From positions 1,347,923-1,411,922 of the forward strand of contig NW_003314295.1 of NCBI RefSeq assembly GCF_000143415.4: a stretch of 64,000 nucleotides of DNA, in the 5' to 3' direction. Below the pieces are notes generated by a model. The model made no database searches and was not told the origin of the DNA. It worked only from the letters and a program-made list of their open reading frames with translations. The DNA is from Selaginella moellendorffii (Eukaryota > Streptophyta > Lycopodiopsida > Selaginellales > Selaginellaceae). Below, piece after piece: positions 38,030 through 47,521 of this stretch; within the stretch, counting starts at the first letter, position 1; the number at the start of each line of letters is the position of its first letter. A program made the translations under genes and the position numbers.

Positions 38030-38185
38030 ATTCCACTCCGTGTGGCGATCGCGTTGCTACTACCTCCGGGCCAACGCAGTGGAATTCAGCTATCACAAGT
38101 GCGCCAGCAAGCTCATGCCGCTTTCACCAGAGATTTTCAATCCTCTCTCCGGTGGCCTCAATCTGATTCACTCTATGGAGCAACG
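38030..38185 (+). pseudogene. truncated copy of EMB514-like exon 2
   Basis: This segment closely matches the EMB514-like gene from about 32813 to 32965: TCCACTCCGTGTGGCGATCG, GCAAGCTCATGCCGCT and GGTGGCCTCAATCTGA. Small deletions shift the frame (CTCGTCCGGGCCGACGGCACC is shortened). The glycine/arginine-rich end is gone, but a short trace of the 3' flank (TTAATTTAAAA) remains. Translated, it breaks within a few codons. It ends just before the RNF10-like promoter. Confidence 0.85.
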
Positions 38186-38224
38186 CGGGAGATTTTCTTA
38201 ATTTAAAATTTCTGGCTCTCGAAT

Positions 38225-38255
38225 TTAGGGTTCTTAGTGATCCTATAAACCCTAA
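38225..38255. promoter_or_regulatory. pair of inverted telo-boxes upstream of RNF10-like gene
   Basis: TTAGGGTT at 38225-38232 and AAACCCTAA at 38247-38255 lie about 70-100 bp before the RNF10-like ATG, in opposite orientation with a 14-bp spacer. This resembles the palindromic pair in the MnmM/EMB514 promoter, again just upstream of a translation-linked gene. Confidence 0.55.
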
Positions 38256-38325
38256 GTGGTCGATTCGTGAGCGAGGAGGGAGGAAGGTGTGGCGCCAATC
38301 CAGGTACTCGGCTTCTAGCACTTTC

Positions 38326-41180
38326 ATGTCCAGTGTCCCCACGCCTGCATCCGGATCGACACTTTCCAACCGACAATTCAGCGAAGACGCTCAATCTCAT
38401 GGCACAGCCAAATTGCCAGCAGCAGCGGCGGCGGGAGCTTCGTGCCCGGAGCACGAAACTTCCAAAATCCGCGCGCTCAATCCACTGGCCAGAGAGTTTG
38501 TCCCTGGTATGTCACTCCTTTTATTTCGAACGAGTAGAAATTTTCTAATTTCCTTGTGATTGTGATTTTACACATTGTAGTTGAGGAGGGATCTCCTTCT
38601 TCGCGGTCTCCGACCAAGCGAACATCGGTAAGCATGGTGATGCTCATTTCCCAAACACCGAGTTTTTTTTTTCCCTTTTCTAGAGTCGTGAAGAATTTCC
38701 TTCAGCACCAAGGAACTTCTCAGTAAGTGTTCAAGTTTTTTTTTCCCATAAAGCGAGGATTTGATGTGATTGCGTTTGACATGAGCAGGATCACGACGCC
38801 GCAGCTACAAGCTCCGAGTCAAATAGTGGGGTGAAGGAAAATTGGGTGGAAAGTGGCATGCCCCACAAACAGTCACAAAAGCTGCAAGAAGTAACAGGAG
38901 GACTCTCAGCCGCTCTTAAAGTCCCTCAAGCAGGAAAAAGTTCTCTCAAGATGGGACACGAATTTACTTCTTCTCAGCACTCAACCCAGCCATCATCTTC
39001 ACGACGCGGACAGACATGGAACGCGAATCATCTACTTAACTTTCACTACGATCCCATCGTTCGACCGTCCCCAAGGCCTCCTCAGCGCAGGCAGCATCAG
39101 AAAGTTCAGGCTTACGACAAAGAGCTCTTCTTGCAAGCAAACTTTCGGTTCTTGGTCTCGGATTTTGGGGACTATTTGGAGAACAGCACTGACCCAGACA
39201 AGATGCTCGAGTGGGAAGACATAGCCCTTGTGGAACTCTCGTCCTCGGTGGCTATCCAGTGTCCGATATGCTTGGAAAGTCCACCTCTGTGCCCACAGAT
39301 CACGTCGTGCGGTCACGTCTTTTGCTTCCCATGCATTCTACGATACTTCTCCGACGCGGACCACAAGACTCACGTAAAGAAATGCCCGCTCTGCTTCGGC
39401 ATGACTTCTCCTAAGGAGCTGCGCACCGTCTACATTCACAACGTGAAGGAACACAGGCTAGGTGACAATGTTGGCTTTACGCTCTTGACGCGGGATAAAG
39501 GGTCTGTTATACCGTTCAAAAGAAATGAGTCGAGGGGATCACCGGCTTACACCAAGGATGGACGTTGCCATCTGTACTCCAAGTTTACACTGACATGCGA
39601 CGTCGAGATGACAACAAACAATGCCGTTTCGGAGCTCACAGCATGGGCTGAGAGAGCTCAGTCGGGCGATGACGAAGACATCGAACAGCTGCCTTTTGTG
39701 TTTGCGGCAATCGATGAGCTTAAGTCGAGAAAGGCTGCTTGGGACGAGCACCGGACGTTGGAGTTTATCTCGAGCAGCCCATCTGTAAGGCAGAGAATTA
39801 TGGCTCAGGTGAAGGCTGGAATCACAAAGCTGCCTGGAGAAGACTTCGAAAGTTCTAGCTCAGCTGGAAAACACCATGAAAAGCAGGAAGTGTTGGAACC
39901 GTCGCCGCCGAAGCAAGAAAGCGTTTATCACATCAATCCGTTCACTGATGAACGAGAGTTGGTTGATGTAGACAAGAAGCCAAAATCGAAAGATTTGCAT
40001 CAAGAGGACGCACCAGAGGACTGGGAATCCATCACTTCACCTGTGAAGACCGCGACTCATAAGGACGCCAAAGACGCCAAACACGAAGAGACTGATTCTT
40101 ACAGCTTTTATCAGGTTCGTTGTATCATTGCGGGGTTTTACTGACGTGTTCTCTTGCAGGCCGCAGATGGTCAACTCGTCATTTTACATCCTTTGACAAT
40201 GAAATGCTTGGTTCACCACTATGGATCGTACACGTCTTTGCCTTCGAGGTAATTTCTCTTGCATGTTTTTCTATTCTGATTGCATACGATGTTCCAGAGT
40301 TGAAGGGAAAATACTTGAGATGGAAGCAATGATTCAAACCGAGCTGTTGAGAAAACGATACCGCTATTTGAGTCATCTACCACTTACTAGCACCTTTCAG
40401 GTAATTTGGATATTTCAAAGTTACAACAACAGATTATTCTGATTCTTAAACCAGCTGTGCGAGGTGGACCTCTCAAAAATCTTACCAAGCTCGTCACTGT
40501 CTCCCTTCAAGGATGAGCTACATGCTCGAGAGGTTCGCAGACAGAGACGCCTGAAACAGGTACAAGATTGGTTTCTCCTAGGCAGAATTGTCGAGCGAAA
40601 TTTGCATTCAGGAGAAGATGCTTAAATCTGCTGGGCAAAGACTTGAAGAGAAAGTGGTGCCACCATCTCCAGCAGACTACATCGCGATCATGAACGCCCT
40701 TCACGAAGACGAAGTTCCAAACGACAGTGAGTTTGTCGGTAAGTCTCAAGTAGAAATGCTCACACTCGAAACTCACCCGCTGGATTCTTCAGCCCCTTCT
40801 ACAGCACCAGTCCCGGCCTCGTCTCCACCAGTCGACGAGAGGAGACTCTTCTCGAGGGTGGCCAAGCTCGGCTTTGCTTCTGGACACGATGCTCCGGATC
40901 TCACGAACGACGGTCTCTCCTCTAACAGGCCACCGATCCAACAACAGTCGCCATGGAACCAAAAACAAGCTCCGGCTGGAAGCAGCAGCGGTGAGTGTGT
41001 TCCAATTCCTGCTCTGTTTCCTAATCTTCCAGCGCGAACACTCTTGCAGGAGGAGCTTCCCTTTCTTTCGCGGACGCCATACAGAGAAAAGTGGAGAAGA
41101 AAACTCCGGAGGCTCCCTCGCGTGGAGCAGCCCGCAAAGGCAAAGTTTTGCTTTCTACTGGCAGTGGAAGAAAGTACTGA
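38326..41180 (+). CDS. RNF10-like RING E3 ligase with N-terminal PAM2 motif
   Basis: RNF10 in animals is a RING ligase that marks small ribosomal subunits on stalled ribosomes. Ten exons keep frame to 791 residues: 38326-38506, 38581-38627, 38684-38722, 38789-40114, 40160-40248, 40298-40400, 40455-40559, 40582-40738, 40793-40990, 41050-41180. RNF10 hallmarks are FHYDPIVRP, ELFLQANFRFLVSDFGDY, the RING at ~247-290 (CPICLES...CGHVFCFPCIL...CPLC), HPLTMKCLVHHYGSY, the KILEME/RYRYLSHLPL helix, SFADAIQ and the C-terminal GKVLLSTGSGRKY. Exon 1 ends with SKIRALNPLAREFVP (residues 46-60), a near-perfect PAM2 motif, the peptide that binds the MLLE domain of poly(A)-binding protein. The 54-nt intron at 40739-40792 is a multiple of three with no stop, so it may be retained in some transcripts. 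Confidence 0.88.
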
Positions 41181-41264
41181 ATAGTCAATGCGTTAATATA
41201 AATACAAAGGGTCAACGGTGTTTATGGTTTTATTCTCGAATATGCCTTTAGAGATATTTGTGCT

Positions 41265-41505
41265 GAAAGATCAGCTTTCTTGGTTGCTCCAGGACCCGGA
41301 GTTCAGACAGTGCACTCCTCAAGAGCTTGCATCCCGACTTCAACTACAGGTATAACAAAAACAAACTGTTTTCTAAACTGAAATCAGTGACACTCTCTAA
41401 ACTGCCAACAATGTAGGCGTTTCATTAAAAGTTTCAGACCTCTGAGAACGATGGTGACGGGGACATCTATCCTCAAGCAGCCCCAGATGGTTTATTACAA
41501 CAGTT
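41265..41505 (+). pseudogene. truncated, intron-bearing subtilase fragment
   Basis: This piece matches the intact subtilase 4.8 kb downstream. GTTGCTCCAGGA corresponds to the start of its exon 10. CTCCTCAAGAGCTTGCATCC and the donor ACTACAG|GT match the end of exon 10. The intron sequence is recognisable, as is exon 11 (CAACAATGTAGGCGTTTC, CAGACCTC(T/C)GAGAACGATG, ATC(T/G)ATCCTCAAGCAGC). The catalytic Ser block of exon 10 and about 24 bases of exon 11 are deleted. Because the intron is present, the copy arose from DNA duplication, not reverse transcription. The rest of 41505-42013 holds nothing I can identify apart from a telo-box. Confidence 0.8.
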
Positions 41506-41873
41506 CATAGTCTTCATGGCCACATATAAAACATCTACTAAGCATATAATACTTTTGAAGCAAATAGCTCAATGCTAGTATGGAGGAACTACTTGAACCG
41601 CCAATTCTTGCATCCTGACCCACTGTCACAGGTTTCACCTTCTCCAACCTTGCTCTAGCAATGGGTATCATGGGAAGGCTTGGCTTGAGAACACGCTTCC
41701 ACGCCTCTTCCCAGCTTCCTTGCCCTTGAGCTTCATGCCGGCTATGTTTTCTCGCCTTTACGTTGTCCCAATGAACATCAGATGGTTGGTCTAATAGAGC
41801 CCTAATGGCATTGACTCACCTTCCAAGAACCTGATTTCAAAATCAACAACACTGCTCATTTGTTCTCCGTGCA

Positions 41874-41882
41874 AAACCCTAA
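41874..41882 (+). promoter_or_regulatory. telo-box upstream of WPNPNYK-repeat gene
   Basis: AAACCCTAA lies 132 bp before the ATG of the repeat-protein gene. Single telo-boxes are common in plant promoters, so this alone says little. Confidence 0.4.
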
Positions 41883-42013
41883 AGTGATAGCCCTAATAGT
41901 TAAAATATCTGTTAACTGTTCTTCCCGAATATGCCTTTGAATATATGTGTGTGGCTAAAATATCTAAAGAACCCTAGAGCGACGATGATAATGTGAAAGA
42001 CCGGCAAGGGCAA

Positions 42014-43750
42014 ATGCTGATGGCGCAGGTAGTGAGCTTGCAGGCGCCAGTGCCGGGGATTCGCGCAGCGGCGGCGCTGGACAAGGATGCGCTATCCAAG
42101 CAGCAGCAGCAGCAATGCGCGACCAATTTCTCGTCGCCAGGTTTGCGCTGTTCTTCCACTCAGCTCGGGCAGGGCCGGGATTCGGCCGTGTGTAGGGCTA
42201 GGATAGGCAGGACATGGCCGAATCCCAACTACAAGCCACCAGAGGGCGATGGATGGAACACCGGATCGACTGGAAGCTCGCTACCGTGGAATGAGGGCGG
42301 GGGAGGCGCTGCCCAGGCGGATTCTCAGTGGAACAACCAAAATGCCGCCGGAGGCAATGGGCAGCAGCAGAGTAGCGGCTGGAACAGCAATCCGCAAGGC
42401 TCTTGGAACAATCAAAATTCTGCGTGGAACAACCCGGCTCCTGGAAATCAGAGTTCCTGGAGCAATCCACCGGGCCAGCAGCAGGGTTCTAGTTGGAACA
42501 GCGGTGCTGGCTCGCAGCAAACTTGGAACGCTGGGAATCAAGGTCAGAACACTGGTTGGAACAACCACGATTGGAATAAAAACTCGTCGGGTGGTGGTTC
42601 TTCGTCTTCGTGGAGCAGCGCTGCCAATGCAGTGATCGATGTCACAAACAGCACTACTCCTGCTGCTCCCGCTCCTCCGGCTCCTCCCGCCGCTAACACT
42701 ACCACTGGAACGGGATGGAACAACCAGTTTGGAGGCAGTGCTTCCCCGAGCTTCAACTCTTCCGTAGCAACGAGTCCTGCTTCTACGACTGCTCAAAGTC
42801 CGATTCCAACGGGAAGTACTGCTCCAAGTTCACTCTGGGATACTACGCCGGCATCCGATGCTCCAAAGCTAGGTGGTGCTACCACCGTCACTGGCGATGC
42901 CACCACCACTTCCACTCCGACCGAGTCTCCAGCGATCGGGGGCCTCGCTCCTCAGAAGCTTTACCGCGACGAAGACGGCTGGCCCAGTCCGTTGCTGGAT
43001 CCCGAGTACAAGCCCTCGGACGAGAGCTTTTCGTCCGGGTCTTTTCGAAGCTCATCTTTCGGGAAAGGTGTCGGGAAGACATGGCCGAACCCAAACTACA
43101 AGCCGCAGCCTGGTGACAACTACGTCTACTCGTCTGGCGGCTCTTCGTTTAGCAAATACGGCAGCGGGAAGACGTGGCCAAATCCAAACTACAAGCCGGA
43201 GATGAGTGATGGTCGTGACAACTTCGTGTCCTTCAGCAAAGGAAGTGGCAAGACATGGCCGAACCCGAACTACAAGCCGCAGCCTGGCGATCCTCCGTTC
43301 GTTAGTGGCTCCGGCAAAGGTGGCACTGGAAAGACTTGGCCGAATCCAAACTACAAGGGTGATGATCCGACTTATGTCTGGGGTGGTGGTGGCAAAGGCA
43401 GCGGGAAGACATGGCCGAATCCAAACTACAAGGGTCCTCCCCCGATTTACGTGACGGGAGGAGGCAAAGGTGGAGGAAAAGTTTGGCCGAATCCAGACTA
43501 CAAGGGTCCTCCTGTCGGCCCCGAGTTCGCAGGATCCACGAAGAAAGGAGGGAAGACATGGCCGAATCCGAATTACAAGGGAGACGATCCAACGTACGTA
43601 AGGGGTGGCAAAGGCAGTGGCAAGACATACCCGAACCCAAACGTGAAGCCACTTCCAGGAGAAAACCCATGGAATGCGTAAGTTCATCTGTTTCCTTTTC
43701 TCTTTCTTTCCTCTTGTGACCTGACGTGTTTGCTTTGCAGGCGGTGGTGA
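42014..43750 (+). CDS. plastid-targeted(?) WPNPNYK-repeat protein, unrecognised family
   Basis: I do not recognise this family. Two exons (42014-43677, 43741-43750) encode 557 residues; the second adds only the end of an Ala, Arg, Trp and a stop, and without splicing the frame stops four bases later. The N-terminus has few acids, is Ala/Ser/Arg-rich and reaches AVCRARIG, like a plastid transit peptide. One repeat (RTWPNPNYKPPEGDG, ~64) follows at once. Residues ~80-215 are a Gly/Asn/Gln/Ser/Trp low-complexity region full of WNN and GW units; ~215-320 is Pro/Ala/Thr-rich. A degenerate unit (DGWPSPLLDPEYKP, ~320) precedes eight tandem units from ~352 on, GK(T/V)(W/Y)PNP(N/D)(Y/V)K followed by P or G spacers. 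Strong conservation of the unit in frame argues for a real, selected protein. No enzyme motif is present; a binding or scaffold role is a guess. Confidence 0.7.
43072..43665 (+). repeat. eight tandem coding repeats (GKTWPNPNYK unit)
   Basis: Eight in-frame units of 57-78 bp each carry the near-constant core GGNAAGACNTGGCCGAA encoding GKTWPNP, then (N/D)YK, then a variable Gly/Ser/Pro/Asp spacer. Two units share the spacer GDDPTYV, two share PQPGD. One unit has V for T (GKVWPNPDYK) and the last has Y for W (GKTYPNPNVK). Synonymous differences between units show the array is not brand new. Confidence 0.9.
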
Positions 43751-44063
43751 ATGTTAAGTGACTCAACGAGTAATTCTCATCTTTCTTTTTGTATCAGCAT
43801 CGCACCATGTAGGTACGCATCTGAAGTTAGTCTTGGAACTGTATGGCCTTTAGTTCTATCTGAATATCATTTGCTGTTTCTTATCCCGAGTTCTATTGTT
43901 GGTGTTTCTTATCCACTTTAAAACGAAGGCGCTCGTACCTTGGTCTAAACTGACTAGTGGTGCCGAGTAAATCGTGGAAAAAATGTCGAGCGAGATTCCT
44001 GTAAGCCTTTTGTTTCTCAGGTTGGCTTGAAATTCTTCCGCGTGACCCGTTGCTTCTTTGTCC

Positions 44064-46901
44064 ATGGCCAGCTTTCGAACAGTAGCATTTTTCTTTGTTT
44101 TGCACTTCGCAGCATTCATCGATGCAACATCAAAGGTGTAACTCTTTGCTGAATTTGTTTTTTGGTTCGTGTGTGCTTTATATACTTGTTTTCCACAGTC
44201 ATATATTGTTTATCTGGGAGGGCCTTTAGAAGAGGGATACAATGTCGCTTATCTTCACCACCAAAAACTATCTACAGTTCTTGGGTACAAGTTACACTTC
44301 TTTCTTTACAAAATGAACTTACTTTCAGAACCAGACACGAGCTTGCCAAGGAGGCAATGCTATATAGCTACAAGCACCTCTTCAATGGATTCTCAGCAGT
44401 TATCCCACCTGACAAGGTTAAGAACATTTCAAGTATGTCTCGAAGACTTTATTATTGCAAGTAATAACGTAGTTTGAGTTGTTTTGCAGAGCTGCCTGGC
44501 GTTAAGATGGTCCTGGAGGACAAAGTGTATAGACTCCAGACGACGAATTCGTGGCAGTTTCTCGGTCTCCAAAATATGAATGGAACCGTTGCAAATGGAA
44601 AGATCCAGCAAACTAGAAATAACGGCGGCCAAGATGTTGTGATTGGTATGCTTGACACAGGTACGAATACCGTGTGATTGCTGTCCTTAAGACGACTTTT
44701 CTTGTGAATGCTTCAGGCATTTGGCCAGAATCGGCAAGCTTCGATGATAGCTCTTACAGTCCGGTCCCAGAAAACTGGAATGGTTCTTGCGTAAACACCA
44801 CGGATTTTAGTTCCACAAGCGACTGCAACCGGTGAGCTTTTTCAACACGCCATTTGTGAATGCCAACAGCATGTTATATCACACAGGAAAATAATCGGTG
44901 CCCGATATTACTTTCAAGCCGCAAATGCGACGCAACAAGACGAGTCAATCCTGCTATCGCCAAGAGACACCGAAGGCCACGGCACGCACACGGCATCCAC
45001 CGCAGCCGGAAGTTTTGTCAGGGATGCAAACTACCGCGGTTTTACTCGCGGAACTGCTCGAGGTGGCGCGTATGGAGCTCGGCTCTCGATTTACAAGACG
45101 TGCTGGAACAATTTGTGCTCGAATGCTGACATTCTGGCAGCGCTTGACGACGGTATCGGGGACGGTGTGCAAGTTTTCAGCATCTCACTGAGCGGTGAAG
45201 GAGCTATCCCTGAGACAAAGGATCCACTGGCCTTTGGAACGCTCTATGCGGCCATGCATGGGATTTCCATCGTTGCAGCGGCGGGAAACTATGGTCCTAA
45301 GTATGCCACCGTAAGCAATGTAGCACCCTGGATGATTACCGTTGCTGCTACCACAACTGATCGGGCCTTCGCCAGCAACGTCATCCTCGGCGACCTCTCG
45401 AGCTTCATGGTAAGGAAAACGTTATTTTTTACAGGAGCTTAATTGCTTACTTCCAGGGTGAAAGTTTATCAGAAGCTGCCCTGCAATCTGGATTCTATCC
45501 CCTCGTCGCGGCTTCCGATGTTTCCTTTGCGAACATCTCAAGGTAACTATCCGCTTGTTACACTTTGCAGAAGTTACTGTAACTTTGCTGTGATTGAAAC
45601 AGTGACTTGAGCATGATGTGTATTCCTGGAGCACTCGACCCTCAAAAATCGCAGGGTAAGATCGTCTTGTGTTCAGACAGTGGTGTTTCTTTAGTTGTGA
45701 AAGGAGTGGCTGGTGCACTTGCAAAGGCTGCGGGTTTGATCATTTACAACAGCGAAATGCAAGGCGAGACTTTAGAGGCCGTGAATTATGGCCTGCCTGC
45801 AGCAAACGTTGGATACAAAGCTGGACAGGCTATTGTTGCTTACATGCAATCGACTGGGTAATTTCTCTCTATGCAATTTTTTGTGGTTTTAAGTTTGTCA
45901 TATGATCATATTATTATCCTGTTGTTTTTTACAGGAATCCAACGGCATATATAACTCGTTCTGTGACATCAACTAGTGGTAGACCCGCTCCGGAAGTTGC
46001 TGCATTCTCTGGTCGAGGTCCAAACTTGGTTTCTCCAGAGATTGTCAAGGTACTTGGAAGCAGTTTACTCTGGAACTTTCAGCTAAAACTTCTTTCTTGG
46101 TGATGTAGCCTGATATTGCTGCTCCAGGAGTAAGCATACTAGCCGCGTACAGCGAATTTCACAAAACAGACAGTTATGTGGTCATTTCCGGAACTTCCAT
46201 GTCCTGTCCACACGTCACGGGAATTGTAGCGCTTCTCAAAAGCTTGCATCCGGACTGGAGCCCAGCAGCAATTCAATCAGCTATCATCACTACAGGTAGA
46301 ACACAAAGAATCTGTTTTCTATGTTCAAATCACTGACGCTCTCTAAACAGGCAAGACTACCAACAACGTAGGCGTTTCGATAAAGGATCAGACCTCCGAG
46401 AACGATGCGACGCCTTTTGACATCGGTGGCGGGGAGATCGATCCTCAAGCAGCAGCAGACCCGGGACTTGTTTACGATGCCACTCCTGGAGACTACTTTC
46501 TATTCTACTGCCAAAAACTCAAGCTCCAGAAAGCGCCGGCCTTGGACGCGGATTGCAGAGACACCGAAACCGAGTCGTTTCAGCTCAACTATCCGTCCAT
46601 CTCGGTGTCTCTCAAGCCTGGCACGGCTGCAAAGATCACCCGCAGGCTAAAGTCCGTGATGGAAGGAACTTCTACGTTTCACGCCAGTGTCCGTCTTCCT
46701 ACAGTGGCCTCGCTGACCGTCTCGGTGAGGCCCTCGGTCCTAAACTTCACCCAGCAAGGCGACGAAGCATCGTATAAGATGGAGTTCTCATTGGTGGAAG
46801 GATTTTCCACAAAGCAAGCTTATGTCTATGGCTCCTTGACGTGGAGCGATGATCGAGGCTACCGAGTACGCAGTCCCATGGTCATCAAGCTGGAAGCATA
46901 A
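44064..46901 (+). CDS. secreted subtilisin-like serine protease (plant subtilase, S8)
   Basis: Plant subtilases are secreted serine proteases made as pre-pro-enzymes. Eleven exons keep frame to 754 residues: 44064-44135, 44199-44284, 44329-44432, 44490-44660, 44717-44831, 44887-45409, 45457-45542, 45603-45857, 45935-46049, 46109-46295, 46351-46901. Exon 1 is a signal peptide ([15 protein letters not shown]). The I9 propeptide begins SYIVYLGGP and includes [15 protein letters not shown]. Catalytic Asp is in [14 protein letters not shown], His in [12 protein letters not shown], oxyanion Asn in AAAGNYGP, and Ser in [22 protein letters not shown] domain ([10 protein letters not shown]...[10 protein letters not shown]) lies between Asn and Ser, and a fibronectin-like C-terminus ([13 protein letters not shown]) ends the protein. 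The intron separating the signal peptide exon is unusual for the often intron-poor family. The gene is intact; a broken partial copy lies at 41265-41505. Confidence 0.93.
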
Positions 46902-47521
46902 GAAACTTATCAAGGCTCTTCTTTGTTCTTCTTTTCTTCGATTAAAAAACGATCGTGTGACAACTTAGGACGCGTGAAGAACATTCCAACATTCCATTGT
47001 CTTGTTTGGAGCGTACGCTGTTTGATCCATTCGCGACGAAGGAAAGAAGCTCTCTTCTAGCTCTAGTGCGGTGTCTTTCGCTGGTTAACATCAAGCTAAA
47101 ACTATGGGCTCCATGCATTATTTTACTAGGGTATTTAATGTAAGCGACCATTTGACGCCACACGTACTAGCACAGACAAACGGTAAGATCGGCGTCTTTG
47201 AAACAGGAGTTCTCTCTCTCTTCCCCTCTCCATTCGATCGATCGAATAAGAGGCGCCGTCCCGCCACGCCCGGGCCTGCCACTGCCGCTGGGTAGCTGCC
47301 GAGCTTCCGCCGTGCGCCATCGCGATCGATCTGTTCCTTAGGTAATCCCTCGCAGTGTAGCTACAGTGGCGAGAATGCGAGGGATTTAGCTTGCGTCCAG
47401 CTGCTGCCCACACGGCATTTCGCGATCCGGGCGGGAGCGTGGAGATTTCGGCAGGAAATGTAGGTAGGGATTGCGATCCGGCCTGAATCGGTGGGTCTGG
47501 GGTTGGGGATAGAGGGGGATT
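46902..47521. promoter_or_regulatory. subtilase 3' flank and callose synthase leader
   Basis: This 620-bp gap between two plus-strand genes turns GC-rich after 47240 and probably holds the callose synthase promoter and 5' leader. A TCTCTCTCTTCCCC pyrimidine patch lies at 47211-47226. No separate gene is evident. Confidence 0.45.

Noticed and set aside
42240-42660. GW/WG-rich stretch as an Argonaute hook
   Set aside because: Some GW pairs occur, but the region is general Asn/Gln/Gly/Ser low complexity and the protein seems organelle-targeted; the evidence is too weak to claim.
43856-44119. Minus-strand 87-codon frame before the subtilase
   Set aside because: It overlaps the signal-peptide exon of the subtilase on the other strand and has no recognisable feature.
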